DNA of 64,000 bases, taken from assembly GCA_022605955.1 (NCBI GenBank), contig JAKCOZ010000001.1, positions 35,389,646-35,453,645 of the forward strand, given 5' to 3'. The position numbers and the translations under genes are program-made. The notes under the pieces were generated by a model. The model saw only the letters and a list, made by a program, of their open reading frames with translations. It made no database searches and was not told the origin of the DNA. This DNA comes from Rallus limicola (taxonomy: Eukaryota; Chordata; Aves; Gruiformes; Rallidae). Every line of letters starts with the position of its first letter. Position 1 is the first letter of the stretch. This document shows, one piece after another, positions 47,776 through 57,518 of this stretch.

Positions 47776-50700
47776 CCTGAAGTGATAAACATTCATAGAT
47801 GTTCATACAGCTGCTTACACTGACTAAATGTGATAGCTTTATTCCCTAGGTCACCAAAATCCCCCTTCCCCCCTTTGACCCCCCAAAGCCATGGATGCAG
47901 ATGTACCTTGGGTTACCAACTCCATTCAGAGAGACTTTAATCAGTGTGGGGCAGTGCTGAGGGTGAGCTGTGCTGCTCTCTAGGGTCATCTCTACATCTG
48001 AGGCCCAAGGGAAAAGATAGACAGCAATTTAACAGAACAGGGGTGCTCGTTAATGGGTCATGGAAGTAATGGCTCCAATCATGAAATAAAAAGGGGTAAG
48101 TCAAAACTGAATTCCTTCTGCTTCAAAAAGAGGAAAGCACCACTAGATCTTCATTGTTCTCAGCCAGGCCACATGTTCAGAGCACTGTTAACAGTGCAGC
48201 ACCCTTCTCCACAGCTCTGGTCGCTGGACATGTCCCTTGTCACACTAAAAGCTCCGCTTCTCCTCTGTTTCCCACTAAAGTCCTGGCTGAGCAGTGCCCA
48301 GCTCAGCCCCAGGTTGTTATGAGTAATGCTGGGATGGTTTCACGAGGAGCTGATGTGCAGATCTGACCCCCTCAGCGTTCCGCAGTGTCGCAGGGTCCTT
48401 CTGCTTCACCTCCCCAGCTGGGGCCACCCCTCAGACAGGGTCCCTCCGTTGACTTGACCTTACTGGAGGTGACAAGTCTGACTCAATACAAATCCTCACA
48501 CCAATGACATCTTTGCCTCAGTCTCTCCTACGTTCTGCCTCACAGCAGAGCAAACATTTTTACTAGTTTGTTGACTAAGTGATAAAAAAAACGACAAGGT
48601 GAAAGGTGCTAATAATTTAAGCTAATATTCCTTGTTTCTATTCAGCTGCTGAACTACAGATGATCCTTAAGAGTATTTTCAGCAATCTCTGCTGCAATTT
48701 CTAGCTACACCCCCTCCAAACAACTCCCAAAGAAGCTGTACAGAGCAACCTTGTGTAATTCAAAGGAGAACACAAAATTCTGGAAGTGATCGAGGCATAA
48801 ACAAAAACATGCAATGGAAATGAGCATCCAAACCAGCAAAATATATTTAAGCAGGATCACAAATACACACATACACATAAAAATAATCTATTTACAAATC
48901 CAAAATTGGCAAGTCTGGTAAAAATCCTCCTGCAAAAAGGTATTTATAAACAAGAAATTTAACCCAGTTATACCGTCTGCTGCTGGCAATGGAGGTGCTT
49001 TACAGCAAGCACAGCATTAATTATGCCTTTGCAAAATAAAGGGAGCACTTAATAAAGGTGAAGAAATTATTTCTGGGAAATACTCTAACTGAAGGCTGGA
49101 CAACAACCACAAGGCATACAAAGCATAAGGAACTGCAAACACATAACTCAGGTAGTGCAAAAATGAAGAAGAATGGCTTTTTTTCCCCCCAGTGCTTGTT
49201 CAGAGAACAATAAATACTGCTGTGGTTTCTGCCTTCTGAATTCCTTTCAAAGATGTACATTTGCAGGACTACACCTGTTTCAGCAAGGCTGAGACTACAC
49301 AGGAGGTGGATGAACCAAAGTCACCATAAAATCACTGCAGTGGTATGAATCTTTAACAACCTTTATAACAAAGTGCCTGAATATACCACACAGAGACAAG
49401 TGCCTACACATGAGGAGTTCAGGTTCCTCCATCCAGACAATTTGCAGGCACGTTACCACTACAGAGAACCAAGCTGTGGGAACCCAGCACATACAGAACA
49501 TTCTTTGGAATTAGATTTCAATTTCTCTTTCAAGTGCTGCCCCTGCACTTCGTACAGGGAGCAGCAGAAGGGTAACTCCTCACTCCTCACTGCCATTAGG
49601 AACTCCTGGTGAGTGGTCCCTGGCACAGCCCAGGACGGGCAGAGGCCAGGGGAGATGCAGATGGTGTGCCAGGGGCCAGAGAGAAGCTCCACCTGGGAGC
49701 ACGGTAGGATGCCTTGGGATTAGCCCGTGGGGAAACAGAGAGTTAATACTGTTGCATTCCTGAGGCTCATCATCCCACCCCCTGGGCTTCAGTGCTTTGA
49801 AACCCACAAGACAGTGTCTCTGTCCAAAAAGGCCTCACTGTTTTGAATGGCTGTAAACTTTTTGTTTGTTTGTTTAAACCAGCCTTTGCTGTTTAAAAAA
49901 CCCAGTAGAACACCTTAGCTCATGTTAAAACTATTTCCAATTCGGAAAGCTAGACTCTTTTGAGAAAACAGACAGATCTGCAGACACGTGATGACTTTTG
50001 CAAAGAACCTTCTTGCCAAATTTTTAGCTGACTCTTCATTTAACCTTCAACTAACTGCTCAAGGTTTGCCCAGCCTACCCCAGAGTCCATGGTTTGGTGA
50101 GCAAGCTGGAGCATTTTCATAAACAGAGGCAGAAGATCAGCGCCCAGTGGTGCCAGTCCTGCCTAAAGCCAGGCCCAGCACCACGCTGCAGAGCAGATAC
50201 TGCTCACAGCCCCAGGACAGGTTTGGAGTCTCCCATCCTTCTCTCGTTCCCCTTCCCGAACAAAAAGAAAGATACAGATGATGTTCTTAAAAATGGACTG
50301 GTGGCAGGTGCAGAGTAAGATTTACCCATTACAGTTAGGGAGGAGTGTTATGGCTGATGTTTAAAGCTTTTCCAAAGCAAGGACGACTAAGGTCTTGGCT
50401 TTGAAATGTTCACAGGGTGGCCATGAGGTATTAATTGCAGCATTGCTTTAAGGGGACTTCTAGTGCTCAAGTTGAAGATTTTATGATGCAGATGAACCTT
50501 TACTAAACAGCAGTCAAAGGAATAGTGATTTTACAAACCAAATTATTGCCTTTAAGCAGTATTTTTTCTCTACACTCAGGGGCTGATGGCCAGAAACGGC
50601 TGGAAATTATTCCAGCAGAGGAGACCGAGCTGCTTTTCTGCAGCCTGACAGATGCTTGTTCAGCCTAACCTGAAGTACCCAATTTATGTGCTTGAACAAG

Positions 50701-51093
50701 TTGCTCGTGTACCCAGCTCAGGCTCCAGAGGGTGACCAAGCACAGAAGTGCTCTAAGGTCATTCAACAGACATAAGGGATTTGTCTGCCTGACCTCCGGC
50801 ATACGAAAGCAAAGCCAAAACAAATCTAATGGGCACAATCACAGCAAAACTCATCCTAAAGTTGAGATCAAGTGAGTCTTCCTCTAGACTTGTAATTTAA
50901 CTACATTTTATTTCCAGGAGTTACTAACAAGTCTCAGCATTAGCAGATTCTGAAACTGATCTGGCTAAAACCTCAAATGGAATTAGAAAAAAACCTTGAT
51001 GGCAAAGACTTAAAGAGTTCCTAAAGTCTTTTCAGTTACTTAAATAAATAAAAGTTATATATTTTAGATAACTATCAGCTAATCCCTGACACT
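47776..51093. other. Intergenic DNA 3' of TMEM168, nothing recognised
   Basis: No gene or repeat family is recognised. The right end may include distal TMEM168 3' UTR if a poly(A) signal downstream of 51,094 is used, such as the minus-strand AATAAA at 50,907-50,912. Confidence 0.45.
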
Positions 51094-51099
51094 TTTATT
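51094..51099 (-). terminator. TMEM168: Candidate TMEM168 poly(A) signal (AATAAA)
   Basis: The first AATAAA on the minus strand after the TMEM168 stop codon, about 1.3 kb downstream. A second lies at 50,907-50,912. The hexamer is common in AT-rich DNA, so this is only a candidate 3' end. Confidence 0.3.
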
Positions 51100-52427
51100 A
51101 AAATACTGATGGAAACAGAGAAAAGCAAACTCCTGGTCTACTGGATTGCACATACATATGCAAAAAACCCACCGCAAATGGTACTGGCTTGGCCACTCAG
51201 TTGTTTCACTCCTTATTTTCTGCCCTTGAGAAAATGAGATCAGAAAGCAACGCAGCTTTTTTGACTGATTAGGAAAGGCCAGGACAGGATTTCTAAAGCC
51301 CTGCCCAGCTCTCTAAGTGGAAGGATGAAGATTAGGACCTTGCAGCTGGGAGAATAGAGGTGAGGAATACTTGGGATTTACTCCTGTCCAGTTTTCTGAC
51401 ACTCTTCACCTGTGGTTTCAGTGGATAACGAACTCATCGGCCCAATGCTGCACTCAGTGTTTTACAGAACCAAGGTCTTAGGCACAGTAAAGACTTCAGA
51501 TAAACAAGGAAGCAAGGCAACACTTAGTATTTCCATTTTTTATCTATGGATTATGTTGTTAAATTCCTTTTTTTTTGGTTTTGGGTTTTTTAATTCAGGG
51601 TAACTTTTCAAAATACAACCCAGAAAGAGCCTGGAAAAGACAGAACAGGTGAGGGAAAAACTCTCAGTGCACTTTTTTTTCCGTATATGAACAAACTACT
51701 GGAAGTATTTTTAAAAAATTAAATATTATAGCCATCAAGATAATGAATTTTGAAACTAACACTGAAAGTTTTTAGAAGTGCACCCCAGACAACACTGTCC
51801 GAGCAGCGTCAGAATGTTCTGGGGTTTTCTGATTTGTTTTCCATGGCAAATTTCCACTGATGGCAGTAGAGGCAGGGGCTTAAGACCTAAAAGTAAATAA
51901 AGCTAAAGACTCTTGGTAGCTACTTCCCTACAATGGCTATTCATTCTTCTCTTTTTTGGCTCAGTGCTGTTTTAGAATACCTTTGACCCCACCCTATGAT
52001 TTCAAGGACTTACATACCAATTGGAATATTAGCTCTGTTCCGTTCCTGAACCTTCCAGTGGATGTAAATGACAAATGAGCATGCTAGAACCATCACTGGA
52101 GCTGCTCTCCATCCAACTGGTGACTCTGAGCAAAGGCTGCCTGAAGTAACGCGCACGAAGATGCCAGCTGCCTGTGAAATGCATGTTAAATAAGTCTCCT
52201 ACACATGTACATACAAACCAGTAACAAAACCCAAACATTATAGTCCTACCCTCTTCTGCTTAAGGTTGCAGTTTCTAACTGTTGCATATACCATAGCTGC
52301 TCAAAGAGCCTAATAAAGTGAGCGCAGCAGACTTTTTTCAGAGAAAAACAGTCATATAAAAAGCTGTGAGTACAGTAAAGTGAGAAAGTTCCCAGGGCTC
52401 TCACTTCATTTCCTCTTTGGTTCCCAA
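51100..52427 (-). other. TMEM168: Probable TMEM168 3' UTR
   Basis: Sequence from the TAA stop (52,428-52,430) to the first minus-strand AATAAA. No open frame or repeat is supported here. The extent is inferred only from the poly(A) hexamer. Confidence 0.4.
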
Positions 52428-52975
52428 TTAGGATTTGACGAGTTTGAACCCCTGTCCCGTGTCCAGCACTGTGGGAAGAAACCAACTCATCTTCAGTCTT
52501 TTCAAGCACCTGAAGCAGGCTTTGCAGGCCCAGAAGAGGTTAAGGCCACAAAACCAGTTCGCTAGGTGCACGAGCGGGTAGGTGATGCGTGGGAAGTAGA
52601 TCATCCAGTGCTTGGCCACATCGCTGCCGCTCGGCAGGTGCAAAGTGTAGTCGCTCCAGCGCTTGGACACGCCGTACACCGCCTTCACCGGACGCCCCTT
52701 CTCCGACCAGCTGATGTTGCTGTCGGGGTTACAGTTGTACTCAACCCACTGCCTGGTGAAGTCACCCAGCTGGGGGGGGTCTGCTTCCTCGATGTCTACG
52801 ACTCTGGCCATTTCTGCTCCTTGCACGGCGACGTACTGGTCGTTCACTTTTCCCACTTCTTTAACCCAAGGCTGGGGGTTCTCGCAGTCCAAAACGATGA
52901 TGAGTCGGGAACAAAAAGTGCCGTTCTTTTCTCTCCACCACTCCAGAAGTGTGTCAAGTCGTAAAGCATCACCCC
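52428..52975 (-). CDS. TMEM168: TMEM168 terminal coding exon
   Basis: Last exon of transmembrane protein 168, a multi-pass protein reported at the nuclear envelope. On the minus strand it begins after a pyrimidine-rich acceptor (TTTTTTCCTTGTGGCAG). Its first two bases complete a Gly codon from the previous exon, and it ends FKLVKS with TAA at 52,430-52,428. Counting from the first residue encoded in the window, it supplies residues 140-321. Visible parts are [14 protein letters not shown], the strand LIIVLDCEN (164-172), [18 protein letters not shown] (207-216), a basic GVSKRWSDY, and a hydrophobic segment [20 protein letters not shown] (272-291). The segment is probably a membrane helix and is followed by a Cys/Arg/Lys-rich CFRCLKRLK. 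Much of it matches human TMEM168 as I remember it. The middle of the exon is unusually CpG-rich. Nothing suggests a break. Confidence 0.97.
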
Positions 52976-53764
52976 CTGCCACAAGGAAAAAATATATTTA
53001 AGACTGGCAGGAAGAAACAGAAACCTCTGTGGAATTTTGACCTCGGGTTCCAAGAATCCCGTATTTTAACAGACTGGACAGAGATAACAGAAGTTTTCAA
53101 CTGATCCTCCCCCACTTGGAGATGTTGTGGGATCTTCACAGAGATATTAACTCATTCCACTTTGTGCCAAGGCAACTCACCCTTGATTAAAAAGAACATA
53201 AAAGAAGACACAAAAAAATCCCAAAGAAAATAAAAAGAGTTCCCCAGGGTGACAGAAATTACAGCCTGTTGAAGAAATCTGGAATAGCTAAATAAGGGAA
53301 GAAAGCCTGAAATAGAATTTATTTTCTATAATTTTAATGGGAAAGAAGGTCTGTTTTTCATATGCTTTTATTAGCATTAAAAAGGACTTATCTTTTTAAA
53401 GAAAAGAGAGATTTTGAACAAAACACATGCTGACAATGCCCAAAAACTTTTAGAAGGTAGAAAAATGTGATTTAGAATAACTGCATTTTAATTCCACATT
53501 GACTTTCATTGTGGAATATAAGTACATTTAGCTGTATTTAAAATCTTGATAGTAGGAATTTAACTGCACAGATGAATCTCAAACAGAATAGCTGCGTATT
53601 TCAACCCTTCCACTTGTATCTGTAAGGGGTGACAAAAAAGCCCTTCAAATTAATAGCTCAGAGTTAAAGCTTTGAACATGCTATCACTGTTAAAGCAAAA
53701 TTATAGGGGTACAAACTTTTCCAAAAAAACCTGCACACGTGGAAAATTTAGTAATTTGATATAC

Positions 53765-54387
53765 TGCCCTGGTTTCTGCTAGGATGGAGTTAATTTCTTT
53801 TCTAATAGTGGATGGAATGCTGTGTTAGGGAGTTAGGATGGGAGCAGTGCTGATAACACACCGATGTTTATAGTTGTTGCCAAGCAATCAAGGACTTTTC
53901 AGTTGTTCATATTTCCCTGCTAATGAGAAGGGAGGGGAAGCAGCCAGGAGGAGTGACCAGAACTGGCCAAAAGGGGTATTCCATGCCAATTACGTCATGC
54001 TCACCATAAAGAGGGGCTGGCTGGAGGAGGAGCAGGCGGCTCTTGGACACGTGGTTTTGGGGATGGCTTGATTTTCAGGACAGCTCTGGCCTGTTTTTCA
54101 GGATGGCCTGAGTTGTGCGGTTTGGTGAGAAACTGCTTTGTGTATCATGTTTCATATATTTTGCTCTAAAGTCCTGTTATCATTATTATATGTATCTTTC
54201 TGCTATTCTAGTAAACTATCCTTATCCCAACCTGCAAGGTTTTGGTTCCTTGGTTTTGGGTTTTTTTTTTTTCCCCCCTTTTTCCTTCCCTCTTCCCCCT
54301 CCCTCAACTTCCCCTCCCCTCGCCCTCCCTTTTAAAGAATAAGCAGCTGCATGGTGCTCAGCTCTCAGCTGGAGCAAAACCGTGACA
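53765..54387 (+). mobile_element. Solo LTR (avian ERV) in a TMEM168 intron, antisense
   Basis: This LTR of about 620 bases begins TGCCCTGGTTTCTGCTAGGA, the familiar start of an avian ERVL-type LTR, and ends CAAAACCGTGACA. It carries a CCATAAAGAGGGGCTGG promoter-like core (54,004-54,020) and a strongly strand-biased pyrimidine tract near its 3' end (about 54,257-54,337: T run, C run, then mixed C/T). No internal retroviral genes adjoin it. ATAC lies immediately before the left edge and overlaps the right edge (54,387-54,390), so a short target duplication is possible. It lies antisense to the host gene, the orientation in which intronic LTRs are usually tolerated. Confidence 0.8.
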
Positions 54388-55334
54388 TACACAAACCTAC
54401 AGTAGTGCCTTGTTTTGGTACATGATCCCCAAATTGCTGTAGTTGTTTACAGCAGAATCTTGTATGAAAGCAGTTTCCCTTTTCTAGGTAAGCCTTCTGG
54501 CTCAATTAGCAGTAAAAATGCCTTGATTTCCTCACTTTTTGAAGGCTTACAAATTAACTTTATTTTTGTGTAACTATGCAGGGGTGAGTGTGATTTAGGA
54601 AGAGTAACGGACAGAACCGCCCCCGTCTCATCCTTCATGCACACACCCAAACACATGCTTGGCCTGTAATCCTACTGACCTCAAACCCACGGAGTCACTG
54701 GCCACTTAGGCACCAAGCTGTGTAAGAAACCCCTGTGCCTGGCAGCATCTGGCTCTCTGGCAGGTTTCACAGGCAGTTTAAGCCAACGGTTCCAGCAACA
54801 GTCCAGCTCTTGCCCTTGCCATTCACTCAGAGAACATGACCTCCCAGGTCGCCTGACTGCTCATACTTTATGCATGAGTAGTTAACAGCTTCTTTTACAC
54901 ACCACTGTGCTACATCTCAGCTTCCAACAACAGAGAAACATCATTAGCAAACTAATAAAGGCAGTCAGCCTCCTTTTGAAGATGTCATTGCAAGCAAAGA
55001 CTACGCTGCCACAGCTCAGCACGGCACAAGCTGGCAGTGAGATGTGACTTCTCCTATTAGATCCCCATTTTGCATTTCCTTGTTGCCATCTCTCTTCATC
55101 CCCTCCAGAGGTCACAGGATGTTACACATTTCAGGAGCTGATAGCATGTATTCCATCTGTCAAGAAATGTCACTGCCCAATATGTGCATTACCACTGCAC
55201 AAGCAAAGAGCCTTCATCTTTCCAGTTCAGACTTCAAATTACATTCACAGGCAGTGCTACCTGCAAGGAGTATCAGGTCCCCCTCCATGATTTATCTATA
55301 ATCAATCACAAAAAAGGATGCCTGTTCCTCTCCT

Positions 55335-55915
55335 CTATGTCAACGGCATCCTGGCCTGTATCAGAAACTGTGTGGCCAGCAGGTCCAGGGAAGTGACTGT
55401 GCCCCTGTACTCGGCATTGGGGAGGCCGTACCTCAAATACTGTGTTCAGTTTTGGGCCCCTCAGTACAAGAAAGACACTGAGGTCCTGGAGTGTGTCCAG
55501 AGAAGGGCAATGATGTTGATGAAGGGGCAGGAGGGCAAATCATATGAGGAGTGGCTGAGAGAATTGGGGTTGTTTAGCCTGGAGGAGGCTGAGGGGAGAC
55601 CTTATCCCTGCTTACAACCTCCTGAAAAGAGGTTGTAGAGTGGTGAGTATTGGTCTCATTGCCCAAGCAACAGGTGATAGGATGAAGAGGAATGGACTCA
55701 AGCTGCACCAGGGCAGGTTGAGATTAGATATTAGGGAAAAATTCTTCACCAAAAGGGTTATCAGGCACTGGAACAGGCTGCCCAGGGAGCTGGCTGAGTC
55801 ACCATCCCTGGATGTATTAAAAGATGGGTAGATGCGGTGCTTAGAGATATAGTTGGACGGGAATGGTTGGACTCAGTGATCTCAAACATCTTTTCCAACC
55901 TAGTGATTCTAGGAG
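55335..55915 (+). mobile_element. CR1 LINE 3' fragment in a TMEM168 intron, antisense
   Basis: A plus-strand, 5'-truncated CR1. It starts at the [22 protein letters not shown] block and runs through [49 protein letters not shown] and RMKRNGLKLHQGRLRLDIRE. The last coding block is HWNRLPRELAESPSLDVLK, followed by a 3' UTR ending near TAGTGATTCTAGGA. A frame shift near 55,630 separates two open parts. It is closest in wording to the 46.0 kb copy. It lies antisense to TMEM168. Confidence 0.92.
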
Positions 55916-57243
55916 AGACCACCCAACAAAGCTCAAATCTGTCTCTGCTGCCCAAGAGCAGATGACCCTAGCAAGGCTGCCAACAAGCTGCAAGGAGCTA
56001 ACAGCAGAGTGCTACCCTGAGAGTGAATTCTGTCCCAGGAAGAAAAAAAAGTTGCAAATTTTCAACCTATTTATGGCAAGATTCAGTTTTTGCACACCAC
56101 AACCTCAGCAGCCTGGTTCCACAGAGAAGGAGAGCAAAGCTAAACCTACCAATCAAAACTTGAAAACCCTGGGAGGTCTAACAATTTTTATACAGCTGAG
56201 AAAGAACTGTTCCTTATAAAGAAATCCAAAAGAGACCATGAAAGGTGGAAATGGTGATGTCTGTGCCAAGCGTATGACAAGGCATTAAACCATCCCTTTG
56301 TATATGGGATGGGTTGGTAGTCCTGAGGCTACACTGCACCCACAATGACTCCCAAGCTCTAGGCTGTCAGCAATTGTAGCTGTTTTCATGATACAGGGTG
56401 TGCTACATGTCTGAAAACCTGCTTTTTCTGTGCAGATTGTATACTTGCCTCCTACTCCTTTTATTAATCCTGTCTTTTACAAAAATCCAAAGCACGTCTT
56501 AAGGACATGCACACAGTCCTTCTTGGCAGCCTAACTGACACAGGGCCACTGAACACTGTGTAACTGCATCAGGTGTGCTGGCTCTGCCATGCCCAGGGAA
56601 TGAGAAGAGATTATCTTGTGCATTACAAGGAACAAATACTCCTCAAAATACAGGGAAATCTGCCTGTAGAGCATAAGGGGTCATAACCACTTTACTCCTC
56701 TGGAAAAAACAGACTTTAAAGTTACCTTGTTGAATTGTAAGTGGAATAAGAAACTTACAGATGTAGACTTGGGAGCAATGATATTTAGACAATTTTGAGA
56801 ACAGCTAAAGGAACAGTTAGCTACATAAGTATTTTTATCAAAGTGGCAAAATCCTAAAATGACACTGAAGTTCATAAAGGAACATACTTGACTGCCATAC
56901 AGAATATGGTAAGGAAAGAGCTGCTGCTTTAGATCAAGTTAACTGCATACTAGAGGAGCTGCTTCTGCATTTCTCAGTTCTCTCTGCTAGCAGAGGTGCT
57001 CACCCTGCAGCCTTGCCTATTTTGATGATTCCTCACAGTCCCCAAATCTCTCACCAGCCACGTTCTGTACCCTTTCCTTTATACCTTCCCTGACAGGAGG
57101 TAATATGAACTTGTTATCCAAGACTGACTATCAGATAATACATTTGAGCAAAACCTCAACGTTCTGCTATACAGTATGATTGTTTTAAGGAAAGAATTAA
57201 TTGTTTTAGAAAGCTTAATAAAAAAATTCTCCAAACCAGTTAC

Positions 57244-57518
57244 CTGCTAGTGCCCATTCACCAGTGCCATGTGAGTGACCACTGTAGTATAAAATGTAGG
57301 TGTCATGTCTGGGTCCATCTGCTGTCCGAAGTTCAAGGAAAGACTTGATCTTGGAGTGAAGCGTATCGAAGGTCAGGCCGCTCGTGGAGTAATCACAGCC
57401 ATAGGTCTCAATCATGTGATATGCAAAGAACCTTTGGATGGCATTCAGCATGCCTGTAGACCTCAGATTTAACTCTTGTACGTGCTCAGGTGGAAGAAGA
57501 GTTGGTTGGCCATCAGGA
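57244..57518 (-). CDS. TMEM168: TMEM168 internal coding exon
   Basis: A 275-base internal exon of TMEM168. On the minus strand the acceptor is TTTCTTTTCTTTAG, followed by one base that completes a Ser codon. It then encodes [20 protein letters not shown] and the block from MLNAIQRFF to GEWALA, and the last base G starts the next Gly codon before donor GTAACT. In window numbering this is residues 48-140. It leads from the membrane part into the soluble C-terminal domain. The order of elements is a helix-like [16 protein letters not shown], a segment [16 protein letters not shown], then a hydrophobic strand TYILYY ending in [10 protein letters not shown] with His at 129 and 131. The phases (2 in, 1 out) agree with both neighbouring exons, so this is a functional exon and not a retrocopy. 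Confidence 0.97.

Larger units (their letters stand above)
52976..57243 (-). other. TMEM168: TMEM168 intron before the terminal exon
   Basis: The intron is bounded by GTAACT (donor, 57,243 downward) and CAG (acceptor, 52,978-52,976) on the minus strand. It contains a solo LTR and a CR1 copy, both transcribed in the opposite direction to TMEM168, and otherwise AT-rich sequence in which nothing else is recognised. Confidence 0.93.

Noticed and set aside
1..51093. Search for LSMEM1 or IFRD1, the expected neighbours of TMEM168
   Set aside because: No stretch matching the remembered protein sequences was found by eye. A short LCPAG sequence at about 31.12 kb is the only resemblance and has no supporting context.
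52566..53001. Plus-strand open frames of 112 and 132 codons
   Set aside because: They are antisense shadows of the TMEM168 terminal exon, whose CpG-rich codons remove stops from the complementary strand.
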